In this document: positions 40,979 to 49,305 of the stretch, piece by piece
How positions within the stretch are numbered: the first letter of the stretch is position 1
Layout: each line of letters starts with the position of its first letter
Origin: Acidovorax sp. A1169
GTDB lineage: Bacteria; Pseudomonadota; Gammaproteobacteria; Burkholderiales; Burkholderiaceae_C
DNA length: 64,000 nucleotides
Assembly: GCF_030704685.1 (NCBI RefSeq)
Contig: NZ_JAUZDX010000002.1
Location: forward strand, 310,001-374,000
Reading direction: 5' to 3'
Translations under genes and position numbers: made by a program
Notes under the pieces: model-generated
What the model was told of the DNA's origin: nothing
Database searches by the model: none
Seen by the model: only the letters and a program-made list of their open reading frames with translations

Positions 40979-41746
40979 GTGACAAGCACGCGACGCGCCC
41001 TGGGCCCGCTTTTCTGGCTGATTCTGATCGCGGCCCTGGCCTCCATGCTGGCCACGGCCTCGCTCGGGCGCTGGCAGCTGTCGCGCGCCGCCGAGAAACA
41101 GGCGCTGCAGGCCCGCATCGACGAGCGCACGCGCCAGCCGGCCATCGACGGCCGCACCCTGCTGGCCCCGGTCGGGCCCGAGGCAGAGCAGTCGCTGGTG
41201 CACCGCTCCGTGGCGCTGCAGGGCCGGTGGCTGTCCCAGCACACGGTGTACCTGGACAACCGGCAGATGCAGGGGCGGCCCGGTTTCTTCGTGCTCACGC
41301 CCCTGCAACTGGTCGATTCCAATGCCGTGGTGCTTGTGCAGCGCGGCTGGGCGCCACGCAATTTCCAGGACCGCATGCAGCTGCCGCCGGTGCAGACGCC
41401 TGCTGGCACAGTGCAGGTCACCGGCCGCGTGGCGCTTCCACCGTCGCGCCTGTACGAGTTCGAGGGCGGCGATAGTGCCAAGGGGTCTTCCCGCATCCGG
41501 CAAAATCTCGACCTGGCTGCCTTTCGGGCAGAGACGGCCCTGGCACTGGCGCCCCTCACGGTCTTGCAGACCGGGGATGCCGGTGAGGGGCTGTCGCGCG
41601 ACTGGCCCGCCATCGGCGCGGGCGTCGACAAACACTATGGTTACGCATTTCAATGGTTCGGGCTCTGCGGCCTGATTGCACTTCTCTATGTCTGGTTCCA
41701 AATCGTCCGACGCTTCATTCGCCCACGCAGCCAGCCAGGCACCTGA
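40979..41746 (+). CDS. SURF1 family cytochrome oxidase assembly protein
   Basis: A 255-residue protein. The start is GTG 40979 (VTSTRRALGPLFW). Two end helices (LFWLILIAALASMLATASLGRWQLSRAA and [24 protein letters not shown]) flank a periplasmic part with VALQGRWLSQHTVYLDNRQMQGRPGFFVLTPL and VLVQRGWAPRN. SURF1 helps haem a insertion into subunit I. It overlaps the next gene by 59 bases. Confidence 0.92.
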   Translation: MTSTRRALGPLFWLILIAALASMLATASLGRWQLSRAAEKQALQARIDERTRQPAIDGRTLLAPVGPEAEQSLVHRSVALQGRWLSQHTVYLDNRQMQGRPGFFVLTPLQLVDSNAVVLVQRGWAPRNFQDRMQLPPVQTPAGTVQVTGRVALPPSRLYEFEGGDSAKGSSRIRQNLDLAAFRAETALALAPLTVLQTGDAGEGLSRDWPAIGAGVDKHYGYAFQWFGLCGLIALLYVWFQIVRRFIRPRSQPGT

Positions 41747-42440
41747 GCAGCACAGCAACGGCGGGGCCCACCCGCTGGGCCTTACGGTGCACAGCCTGCC
41801 CGAGGCGGGCGATGCCGTGGCCGGCAGCCAGCGCACCCGCCATGGCCGCCTGAAGATGCTGGGCGTGCTGCTCATCTGCGCGGCGCCCGTGGTCGCCTCG
41901 TACTTTACCTACTACGTGATCCGGCCCGAGGGCCGCCGTGTCTACGGCGAACTGGTCAACCCCCAGCGCCCCATGCCCGACCTGGTAGGCACCGCGCTGG
42001 ACGGCAAGCAAATGCCCCTGGCCTCGCTCAAGGGCCAGTGGCTGCTGGTGAGCGTGGCCGGCGGCGACTGCAACGAGCCCTGCCAGAAGCACCTGTACCT
42101 GCAGCGCCAGCTGCGCGAAACCCTGGGCCGAGAGAAGGACCGCGTGGAGTGGATCTGGCTCGTCAACGATGCCGCCCTGCCGCCCCCGCTGCTGGCCCCG
42201 GCCTTGCAGCAGGCCACCGTGCTGCGCCTGCCCCCCGAGGGCGTGGCCGCCTGGCTAAGCCCCGCCGAAGGCCATGCGCTGCCGGACCACCTCTACGTGG
42301 TCGACCCCATGGGCAACTGGATGATGCGCTTTCCCGCCGCGATGGACAGCAGCGGCGCGGCCAAGGCCAAGCGCGACCTGGATCGCCTGCTGCGCGCCTC
42401 TTCGTCGTGGGACGAGGCCGGCCGGCCCGCCAAGCCATGA
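41688..42440 (+). CDS. membrane-anchored thioredoxin-fold protein with CxxxC (Sco-like)
   Basis: About 250 residues. The helix at 57-78 ([22 protein letters not shown]) anchors a periplasmic domain with [26 protein letters not shown] and [18 protein letters not shown], where C128 and C132 match the CxxxC copper motif of Sco proteins. The histidine ligand of Sco is not evident. It lies in the cox assembly operon between surf1 and ctaA, where similar unnamed proteins occur in related species. Start uncertain: ATG 41688 overlaps surf1 by 59 bases, GTG 41787 is later. Confidence 0.75.
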   Translation: MSGSKSSDASFAHAASQAPEQHSNGGAHPLGLTVHSLPEAGDAVAGSQRTRHGRLKMLGVLLICAAPVVASYFTYYVIRPEGRRVYGELVNPQRPMPDLVGTALDGKQMPLASLKGQWLLVSVAGGDCNEPCQKHLYLQRQLRETLGREKDRVEWIWLVNDAALPPPLLAPALQQATVLRLPPEGVAAWLSPAEGHALPDHLYVVDPMGNWMMRFPAAMDSSGAAKAKRDLDRLLRASSSWDEAGRPAKP

Positions 42441-43627
42441 CCGACGCCCAGCCCCTGTACGACCTGGCACCCCTGGCCCGGCTCATGCTGCTGGGCGTGC
42501 TGATCGCGCTCGGCCCGCTGGTCTGGGTGTGGCTGCGCAACCGCAACAGCACGCCCCTCAAGCGCCTGCAGGCGCTCACCGTGCTCACGCTGTTCCTCAC
42601 CTTCGACCTGGTGCTGTTCGGCGCCTTCACGCGGCTCACCGATTCGGGCCTGGGCTGCCCCGACTGGCCCGGCTGCTACGGCAATGCCAGCCCGGTGGGC
42701 GCGCACGCCGACATCGCGGCCGCGCAGGACGCCATGCCCACGGGCCCGGTCACCCACGGCAAGGCCTGGGTGGAGATGGTGCACCGCTACCTGGCCACGG
42801 GCGTGGGCGTGCTCATCATCGTGATCACCGTGTCCTCCTGGGTGCAGCGCCGCCAGGCAAGGCGGCAAGGCGTCGCCGAGCCGCCCATCAGCCCCTGGTG
42901 GCCCACCTTCACGCTGTTCTGGGTGTGCCTGCAGGGCGCGTTCGGGGCACTCACGGTCACCATGAAGCTCTTTCCGGCCATCGTCACCCTGCACCTCATC
43001 GGTGGCCTGGTGCTGCTGGCGCTGCTGTGCGTGCAGGCGGTGCGCCATGCCCACTGGGCGCAGGGCAGGGTGGCCGAGCGCATCGCGCCCGCGCTGCGCC
43101 AGGGCCTGGTGTGGGCCACCGTGCTGGTCACCGTGCAGATCGTGCTGGGCGGCTGGGTAAGCACCAACTACGCCGTGCTGGCGTGCACCAGCTTCCCCAC
43201 CTGCCAGGACAGCTGGTGGCCAGCCATGGACTTTGCCCAGGGCTTCCAGGTCTGGCGCCAGCTGGGCCTGCTGCAGGACGGCAGCCACATCAGCTTTGCC
43301 GGCCTCACGGCCATCCATTACGTGCACCGGCTGATGGCCTATGTGGTGCTGGCCGCGCTGCTGGCGCTGGTCTGGCGCCTCTACAAGGCGGCCGTGCTAC
43401 CTGTACAGGCGCGCTGGCTGCTGGCGCTAGCGCTGGCACAGCTGGCCACCGGCCTGTCGAACGTGGTGCTCGGCTGGCCCCTGCTGGCGGCCGTGCTGCA
43501 CACCGGCGGCGCTGCCGCCATGGTGGTGGTGCTGACCTGGGCGCTGGCGGCCAGCCGCGCGGCCACCGCGCCGCAACGAGACGAAACCCCAGCGCCTTCG
43601 CGCGCATCGAGAAGAGTGTCCGCATGA
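42437..43627 (+). CDS. ctaA: haem A synthase (COX15/CtaA)
   Basis: A 396-residue membrane enzyme that oxidises the C8 methyl of haem O. Eight helices; histidine ligands in [27 protein letters not shown] and VLHTGGAA; cysteine pairs in [12 protein letters not shown] and [10 protein letters not shown]. The start overlaps the previous stop (ATGA) and its own stop overlaps ctaB, so the three are tightly coupled. Confidence 0.95.
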   Translation: MTDAQPLYDLAPLARLMLLGVLIALGPLVWVWLRNRNSTPLKRLQALTVLTLFLTFDLVLFGAFTRLTDSGLGCPDWPGCYGNASPVGAHADIAAAQDAMPTGPVTHGKAWVEMVHRYLATGVGVLIIVITVSSWVQRRQARRQGVAEPPISPWWPTFTLFWVCLQGAFGALTVTMKLFPAIVTLHLIGGLVLLALLCVQAVRHAHWAQGRVAERIAPALRQGLVWATVLVTVQIVLGGWVSTNYAVLACTSFPTCQDSWWPAMDFAQGFQVWRQLGLLQDGSHISFAGLTAIHYVHRLMAYVVLAALLALVWRLYKAAVLPVQARWLLALALAQLATGLSNVVLGWPLLAAVLHTGGAAAMVVVLTWALAASRAATAPQRDETPAPSRASRRVSA

Positions 43628-44523
43628 GTGTCGCCCCCGCCCTTTCCTCGCCGCCCTCGCGCGTGGCCCAGTTCTATGCCCTCACCAAGCCGCGCGTGGT
43701 GCAGCTCATAGTGTTCTGCGCGCTCATCGGCATGGTGCTGGCCGTGCCCGGCATGCCCACCGCGCCGCAGTTCGGCCTGATGGTGATCGCCTGCGTGGGC
43801 GTGTGGCTGGTGGCTGGTGCCGCCGCCGCCTTCAACTGCATCGTGGAGCAGGGCATCGACGCCAAGATGAAGCGCACCGCCTGGCGCCCCACTGCCAAGG
43901 GCGAGCTGTCCAACACGCAGACCCTGCTGTTCTCGGCCGTGCTCTGCGGCGCCGGCTCGGCCCTGCTGTATTTCGCCGTCAACCCGCTCACGATGTGGCT
44001 CACGTTCGCCACCTTCGTCGGCTACGCGGTGGTCTACACCGTCATCTTGAAGCCTCTGACGCCCCAGAACATCGTGATCGGCGGCGCATCGGGCGCCATG
44101 CCGCCGGTGCTGGGCTGGTCGTCCATGACGGGCGACGTGGGCCCCGAGGCGCTGATCCTGTTCCTCATCATCTTCCTGTGGACGCCGCCGCACTTCTGGG
44201 CCCTGGCGCTGTACAGGGTCGAGGACTACCGCAAGTCCGGCCTGCCCATGCTGCCCGTGACGCACGGCAACGAGTTCACGCGGTTGCAGGTGTTTCTCTA
44301 CACGCTGATCCTCTTCGCCGGCTGCCTGATGCCCTTCATCTACGGCATGAGCTCGTGGATCTACCTGGTGGCTGCGGTGGTGCTCTCTGCGGGCTTCTGC
44401 GGCTATGGCTTTGCGCTGTGGCGCAACTACTCGGATGCGCTGGCGCGCAAGACCTTCCGCTTTTCCCTCATCCACCTGAGCGTGCTGTTCGCCGCGCTGC
44501 TGGTGGACCACTACGTGCTTTGA
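43624..44523 (+). CDS. ctaB: protohaem IX farnesyltransferase (haem O synthase)
   Basis: A 299-residue UbiA-family prenyltransferase. First motif [20 protein letters not shown], second [19 protein letters not shown]; nine helices in between and after. It converts haem B to haem O, the substrate of CtaA. Starts at ATGA overlap with ctaA and is followed after 11 bases by the sco gene. Confidence 0.96.
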   Translation: MSVAPALSSPPSRVAQFYALTKPRVVQLIVFCALIGMVLAVPGMPTAPQFGLMVIACVGVWLVAGAAAAFNCIVEQGIDAKMKRTAWRPTAKGELSNTQTLLFSAVLCGAGSALLYFAVNPLTMWLTFATFVGYAVVYTVILKPLTPQNIVIGGASGAMPPVLGWSSMTGDVGPEALILFLIIFLWTPPHFWALALYRVEDYRKSGLPMLPVTHGNEFTRLQVFLYTLILFAGCLMPFIYGMSSWIYLVAAVVLSAGFCGYGFALWRNYSDALARKTFRFSLIHLSVLFAALLVDHYVL

Positions 44524-44534
44524 ACGGCCACACC

Positions 44535-45143
44535 ATGCACAAACGACATGCTCTCCGAATGATCGCCATGGGCGCAGCCGCGCTCGCCGGCAGTGCGCTG
44601 CTGGGTGCCTGTACCGAAAAGAAACTGGAGTTCCGTGGCGTGGATGTCACCGGCGCCGACTACGCCCGCGACCTGCCGCTGACCGACCAGAACGGCCAGG
44701 CGCGCAGCATGAAGGACTTTGCGGGCAAGGTGGTGGTGGTGTTCTTCGGCTTCACCCAGTGCCCCGACGTCTGCCCGACCTCCATGCAGGAGCTGGCCGA
44801 AGTCAAGAAGGCCCTGGGCAAGGACGGCGAACGCCTGCAGGGCATCTTCGTCACGGTGGACCCTGACCGAGATACCCCTGAGGTGCTCAAGGCCTACATG
44901 GCCAACTTCGACCCCACCTTCCTCGCGCTGCGCGGCACGCCCGAACAACTGGCCGCCGTGGCCAAGGACTTCAAGATCTACTACAAGAAGGTCGAGGGCA
45001 AGACCCCCACCAGCTACAGCATGGACCACTCGGCCGGCAGCTACATCTACGACCCTGCCGGGCGGTTGCGCATCTACAGCCGTTATGGCGGCGGGGTGCA
45101 GGCTCTTACGGAAGATGTGCGCGCGCTGCTGAACGCCGCCTGA
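44535..45143 (+). CDS. SCO1/SenC family copper chaperone
   Basis: A 202-residue lipoprotein-like protein. The signal peptide ends with the lipobox LLGAC, so it is likely anchored to a membrane. The thioredoxin fold has FFGFTQCPDVCPTSMQEL with the CxxxC copper ligands and SMDHSAGSYIYDPAG with the ligand histidine. It loads copper into CuA of CoxB. It closes the oxidase assembly operon. Confidence 0.94.
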   Translation: MHKRHALRMIAMGAAALAGSALLGACTEKKLEFRGVDVTGADYARDLPLTDQNGQARSMKDFAGKVVVVFFGFTQCPDVCPTSMQELAEVKKALGKDGERLQGIFVTVDPDRDTPEVLKAYMANFDPTFLALRGTPEQLAAVAKDFKIYYKKVEGKTPTSYSMDHSAGSYIYDPAGRLRIYSRYGGGVQALTEDVRALLNAA

Positions 45144-45153
45144 ACGCACCCGT

Positions 45154-45192
45154 AAAAAAGCCCTCCGTCGCCTTTGTGGGCGAGGGGAGGGC
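45154..45192 (-). terminator. rho-independent terminator of the Bug gene
   Basis: Read on the minus strand: GCCCTCC and GGAGGGC arms with an inner TCGCC/GGCGA stem, followed by six T. It ends the Bug gene; the plus-strand sco operon meets it head-on and lacks a T run of its own. Confidence 0.8.
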
Positions 45193-45209
45193 GGTGGGTT
45201 CTGCTGGGC

Positions 45210-46247
45210 TTACTCGGCCTTGATACCCCGCATCGCGATCACGCCGCCCAGCAGGTTGGTATCCGCCTTGATGCGGTTGGCCAGGCCCTCGGGCGAGGTG
45301 CCCACCACCTGCCAGCCCTGCTGGAACAGCTTGCTGCGCACGTCGGGGCTGCGGGCGATTTCGCTGATCAGCGCCGCCACCTTGGCCTGGATGGGCTTGG
45401 GCATGGTGGCCGGCGCCGCGAAGGCGTTCCAGATCTCCAGGTTGTAGTTGGTGATTCCGGCTTCCGCCAGGCTCGGCACGTCGGGCACCAGCGGGCTGCG
45501 GCCCGAGGAGGTGACGCCGATGGCGCGCAGCTTGCCCGCCTTGATCTGGGCCTGGGCCAGGGCCGGCGGCAGCAGCGCCATCTGCAGCTGGCCACCCAGC
45601 ATGGCCGTGGCCACCTGCGGGTAGCCGGGGTAGGGCACATGCACGGGGTTGATGTTGCTGCGCGACTTGAGCAGTTCGGTGCCGATGTGGCCCACGGTGC
45701 CCACGCCAGGCGTGCCATAGCTCCACTTGTCACCGCCATTGCGCGCGGCCACGAAGAATTCGCGCGCATCGGCCGTGGCCGGTACGCCCGGCTGGCTCAC
45801 GGGCGCGGTCAGCACCAGCGGCGAGGTGCCGATCAGGCTCAGCGGTGCCAAGTCCTTGACGGGGTCGTAGGGCACGGCGGGGTTGAGCATCTTGGCGATG
45901 GTCATGTTGCCGTTGATCATCAGGCCGATGGTGTGGTCGTCGCGCGCCTTGGCCACGGCGTCGGCGCCGATGTTGCCGCCCGCGCCCACCTTGTTCTCCA
46001 CGATCACCGGTTGGCCCAGGGCCTTGGACAAGGGCTCGGCAATGGTGCGCGCCGTGAGGTCGGGCGAGGAGCCCGCCGGGAAGCCGACGATGATGCGCAC
46101 CGGCTTGGTCGGCCAGGCCACGGGCGCCGCCGCAGCAGGTGCTGCGGGCTTTGGGGCCGGTTTCTGTTGGGCAACGGCCCAGGGGGACAGGGCGGCGAGC
46201 GCCAGGGCCAGTGCGGCGCGGCGTGGAACAGAGCGTGACAAAAGCAT
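45210..46247 (-). CDS. Bug-family tripartite tricarboxylate transporter substrate-binding protein
   Basis: A 345-residue periplasmic binding protein. Signal peptide to about WAVAQQ, a Pro/Ala spacer, then WPTKPVRIIVGFPAGSSPDLTARTIAEPL, VIVENKVGAGGNIGADAV and the usual middle. GAAGGAG lies directly against ATG 46247, too close for good initiation, so the TTG two codons later (46241) may be the true start. No TctAB genes are nearby. Ligand unknown. Confidence 0.9.
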   Translation of the reverse strand: MLLSRSVPRRAALALALAALSPWAVAQQKPAPKPAAPAAAAPVAWPTKPVRIIVGFPAGSSPDLTARTIAEPLSKALGQPVIVENKVGAGGNIGADAVAKARDDHTIGLMINGNMTIAKMLNPAVPYDPVKDLAPLSLIGTSPLVLTAPVSQPGVPATADAREFFVAARNGGDKWSYGTPGVGTVGHIGTELLKSRSNINPVHVPYPGYPQVATAMLGGQLQMALLPPALAQAQIKAGKLRAIGVTSSGRSPLVPDVPSLAEAGITNYNLEIWNAFAAPATMPKPIQAKVAALISEIARSPDVRSKLFQQGWQVVGTSPEGLANRIKADTNLLGGVIAMRGIKAE

Positions 46248-46282
46248 CTCCTTCGGATTCGTGGTTCAGGAGGCTGAAACGA

Positions 46283-46307
46283 CAAAGGGCCCCAACGGGG
46301 CCCTTTG
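46283..46307. other. perfect GC-rich palindrome between rpoH and the Bug gene
   Basis: Arms CAAAGGGCCCC and GGGGCCCTTTG around AAC. It lies 62 bases after the rpoH stop and 36 before the Bug start. It has only a TTTG at each edge, so it may be a weak terminator of rpoH. Confidence 0.5.
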
Positions 46308-46368
46308 AGGGGGTTCGGCCGCGAAGCTGCGATATTAACGCGCTCCCTGTGGCGGCCCGAGGCGTCGC

Positions 46369-47310
46369 TCAGGCGTATTCGGCCAGCGTTTTCTTCATCT
46401 TCTTCATCGCCGCGACCTCGATCTGGCGGATGCGCTCGGCGCTCACGCCGTACACGGCTGCCAGCTCGTGCAGCGTCATGCCGCCCGAACCGTCGTCGTT
46501 CACCTTGAGCCAGCGCTCTTCCACGATGCGGCGGCTGCGCTCGTCCAGGCTGGACAGGGCGGTGGCAATGCCATCGGTGGCCAGGGAGTCGCGCTGGCGC
46601 GACTCGATCATGGCCGTGGGCTCGTGCGCGGCATCGGCCAGGTAGGCGATCGGGCCGAACGCCTGCTCGCCGTCATCCGAGGGGGCCGGGTCGAGCAGCA
46701 CGTCGCCGCCCGACATGCGGGTTTCCATCTCGATGACTTCCTCGCGCTTGACGTTCAGCTGCTGCGCCACCGAGTCGATTTCGCTCTCCGAGAGGGTGTC
46801 GCGGTGCGTCGCAGCGTCGGCGGCTGCCGCGTCGGCCTTGAAACCCTGCTTCATGGACCGCAGATTGAAGAACAGTTTGCGCTGGGCCTTGGTGGTCGCC
46901 ACCTTGACCATGCGCCAGTTCTTGAGGATGTACTCGTGGATCTCCGCCTTGATCCAGTGCATGGCGTAGCTCACCAGGCGCACGCCCTGATCGGGATCGA
47001 AGCGCTTGACGGCTTTCATCAGGCCCACGTTGCCTTCCTGGATCAGGTCGCCGTGCGGCAGGCCATAGCCCAGGTACTGGCGCGAGATGGAGACCACCAG
47101 GCGCAGGTGCGACATCACCAGCCGGCCTGCGGCGTCCAGATCGTTGTTGTCCTTGAGCGCGCGTGCATAGGACTGCTCTTCCTCGTGGGTGAGCAGGGGC
47201 AGGCGGTTGACGGCCGAAATATAGGCGTCCAGGTTGCCCAGCGGGGGCACCAGCGCCCACGGGTTTGCGGGCGCCAAAGACGTCGTAGCGGTTCCAGATT
47301 GAATGTTCAT
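46369..47310 (-). CDS. rpoH: RNA polymerase sigma-32 factor
   Basis: A 313-residue sigma factor for heat shock genes. Region 2 is YARALKDNNDLDAAGRLVMSHLRLVVSISRQYLGYGLPHGDLIQEGNVGLMKAVKRFDPDQGVRLVSYAMHWIKAEIHEYILKNWRMVKVATTKAQRKLFFNLR, of which the NWRMVK...QRKLFFNLR part is the RpoH box unique to sigma-32. Region 4 ends VYGVSAERIRQIEVAAMKKM. AGGA lies about ten bases before ATG 47310. A perfect CIRCE operator lies 31 bases upstream, implying control by HrcA. Confidence 0.96.
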   Translation of the reverse strand: MNIQSGTATTSLAPANPWALVPPLGNLDAYISAVNRLPLLTHEEEQSYARALKDNNDLDAAGRLVMSHLRLVVSISRQYLGYGLPHGDLIQEGNVGLMKAVKRFDPDQGVRLVSYAMHWIKAEIHEYILKNWRMVKVATTKAQRKLFFNLRSMKQGFKADAAAADAATHRDTLSESEIDSVAQQLNVKREEVIEMETRMSGGDVLLDPAPSDDGEQAFGPIAYLADAAHEPTAMIESRQRDSLATDGIATALSSLDERSRRIVEERWLKVNDDGSGGMTLHELAAVYGVSAERIRQIEVAAMKKMKKTLAEYA

Positions 47311-47340
47311 TCCGGGAATCCTTTCCTCTAAGGCATGATA

Positions 47341-47367
47341 TTAGCACTCTCTTGGAGTGAGTGCTAA
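47341..47367. promoter_or_regulatory. CIRCE operator (HrcA site) upstream of rpoH
   Basis: TTAGCACTC, nine bases, GAGTGCTAA: both arms match the CIRCE consensus exactly, as does the spacer length. Reading toward rpoH, the site runs into TAATAT, a good -10, and begins with TTAGCA, a possible -35 with an 18-bp spacer. HrcA bound here would cover the promoter. Confidence 0.93.
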
Positions 47368-47595
47368 GGCCGAAGTTCCTTCTGCTTTTTCTGTGTCCTT
47401 TGGAAGGGATTACGATGCCCGGACAGTCTCTGGGCAGGGGGGCACAGGGTGCTTGCCCTCCCTTGAGGGGCTTTGCACTTGACAATGAGTTTAGGTGGGT
47501 CGACGCGTGTCACCTGTAGGAGCCGAGGCCGGACGCTTGTGGTGAACCAGAGGCTGATGGCGCTTGCTGCCCAGCCGTTTCCGCGGCCCCCACCC

Positions 47596-48561
47596 TCAGG
47601 TCGCGCGGAACTGCCTGCGGTACGCCAGGGGAGAGAGCTTGAGGGTCGCCGCGAAGTGCTGGCGCAGCGAGGCCGGGGCGCCGAAGCCCGCCTTGTCGGC
47701 CACTGCGTCGATGGATTCCTCGGTGGTCTCAAGTAGGCGCTGGGCGAGGGCCAGGCGCTGGTGCAGCAGCCACTGTCCGACCGTGGTCACCATGGCCTCG
47801 CGGAAATTGCGGGTGAAGCTCCGGCGGCTCATGAGTGCGCGCTGGGCCAGGGCATCCAGGTCGTGCGGCTGCTGCAGGTTGTGCAGCATCCAGTCGACCA
47901 CGGGGCCCAGGCGGTCGCGTTCGGGGGCTGCGCGCACGGGGGTCTCGATGTACTGTGCCTGGCCACCCTGGCGGTGCGGGGCCACTACCATGCGGCGGGC
48001 TGCGCGGTTGGCCACGTCTGCACCGTGGCGCACACGCAGCAGATGCAGGCAGCAGTCGATGCCGGCTGCGGTGCCTGCGGACGTGAGCACGTCGCCGTGG
48101 TCCACATACAGCACCTCGGGCTGCAGCACCACCTGCGGGTAGCGCTCGGCAAATCGTCCGGCCAATTGCCAGTGGGTGGTGGCCGTGCGCCCCTCCAGCA
48201 GGCCCGCCTCGGCCAGCACGAAGGCCCCCAGGCACAGGCCGACGATGGTGGCGCCGCGCCGGTGGGCACGGCGCAGCGCGTCCAGCAGCTCCGCAGGTGC
48301 CGCCCGGGTGTCGTCGAACCACGAGGGCACGACGATGATCTGCGCCCGGCGCAGTATCTCGAGCCTGTGCGCGACGTGGATCGCGAAGCCCGCATTGGTG
48401 CGCAGTGCGCCGGGCGTTGCGGCGCAGACCGAGAGCGCGAAGCGGTGGCTGCGGTCCTCGTCGCGGTCCTCGCCGAAGACCAGGCACGGCACCGACAGGT
48501 GGAAGGGGCTGATGCCGTCGAAGGCGACCACGGCGACGGTTTCAGGCTGGGGGGCGATCAT
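47596..48561 (-). CDS. GlxA family AraC-type regulator
   Basis: A 321-residue regulator. The first 190 residues form a DJ-1/PfpI-like domain (VAVVAFDGISPFHLSVPCLVFGEDR, TIVGLCLGAFVLAEAGLL with the nucleophile-elbow cysteine), and the last 100 an AraC helix-turn-helix pair (LDALAQRALMSRRSFTRNFREAM, ESIDAVADKAGFGAPASLRQHFAATLKLSP). It diverges from the cysteine hydrolase at 48659 and likely controls it. About 285 bases separate it from rpoH; apart from the CIRCE site they appear empty. Confidence 0.92.
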   Translation of the reverse strand: MIAPQPETVAVVAFDGISPFHLSVPCLVFGEDRDEDRSHRFALSVCAATPGALRTNAGFAIHVAHRLEILRRAQIIVVPSWFDDTRAAPAELLDALRRAHRRGATIVGLCLGAFVLAEAGLLEGRTATTHWQLAGRFAERYPQVVLQPEVLYVDHGDVLTSAGTAAGIDCCLHLLRVRHGADVANRAARRMVVAPHRQGGQAQYIETPVRAAPERDRLGPVVDWMLHNLQQPHDLDALAQRALMSRRSFTRNFREAMVTTVGQWLLHQRLALAQRLLETTEESIDAVADKAGFGAPASLRQHFAATLKLSPLAYRRQFRAT

Positions 48562-48658
48562 GGCCCGATTCTATCGATGATTGGCATTCGGGCCGCTATC
48601 GGCCAGGGGCACCGGTGCCTAAGATTCAACCCATCGCAACCCCATGGAAACACCGACC

Positions 48659-49297
48659 ATGTCCAACCCACCCCGCCGCGCCCTGATCGTCATCGATGTG
48701 CAGAACGAATACTTCGAAGGCGGCCTGCTGCCCATCGAGTACCCGCCCGTGGCGCAAAGCCTGCCCAATGTCCTGCGCGCCATGGACGCGGCCCATGCGG
48801 CCGGCCTGAAAGTGGTGGTCGTGCAGCACCATGCCCCCAAGGGCGCGCCGGTGTTCCAGGCCGATGCCCACAACGGCCAACTGCACCCCGAGGTGGCCCG
48901 CCGCCACCGCGACCATCTCATCACCAAGGCCACGCCCAGCGCGTTCACGGGCACCGACCTGGCGCAGTGGATCGCCGACAACGGCATCGACACGCTGAGC
49001 ATCGCCGGATACATGACGCACAACTGCGATGCGTCCACCGTCTTCGAGGCCATGCACCGCGGGCTGGCGGTGGAGTTCCTCTCCGATGCCACGGGTGCGC
49101 TGCCGTACGAGAACGCGGCCGGTTATGCCAGCGCCGAGGAGATCCACCGGGTCTTCAGCGTCGTCTTCCAGAGCAATTTCGCGGCGGTGGCCAGCACCGA
49201 GGGCTGGCTGGCGGCGGTGCGCGATGGGCAGGCCCTGGCCAAGGACAATGTCGTGGTGTCGAACCAGCGCGGCCGTGCACGCGCAGCCCGCGCCTGA
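48659..49297 (+). CDS. isochorismatase-like cysteine hydrolase
   Basis: A 212-residue hydrolase. Catalytic Asp in LIVIDVQNEYFEGG, Lys in LITKATPSAFTGTDL, and Cys in GYMTHNCDASTVFEAMHRG: a full triad of the isochorismatase/nicotinamidase fold. ATG 48659 is preferred because GGAAA lies nine bases before it; ATG 48644 is possible. Divergent from a GlxA regulator, a common pairing. The substrate could be an amide or carbamate. Confidence 0.9.
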   Translation: MSNPPRRALIVIDVQNEYFEGGLLPIEYPPVAQSLPNVLRAMDAAHAAGLKVVVVQHHAPKGAPVFQADAHNGQLHPEVARRHRDHLITKATPSAFTGTDLAQWIADNGIDTLSIAGYMTHNCDASTVFEAMHRGLAVEFLSDATGALPYENAAGYASAEEIHRVFSVVFQSNFAAVASTEGWLAAVRDGQALAKDNVVVSNQRGRARAARA

Positions 49298-49305
49298 GTT
49301 CTCCT

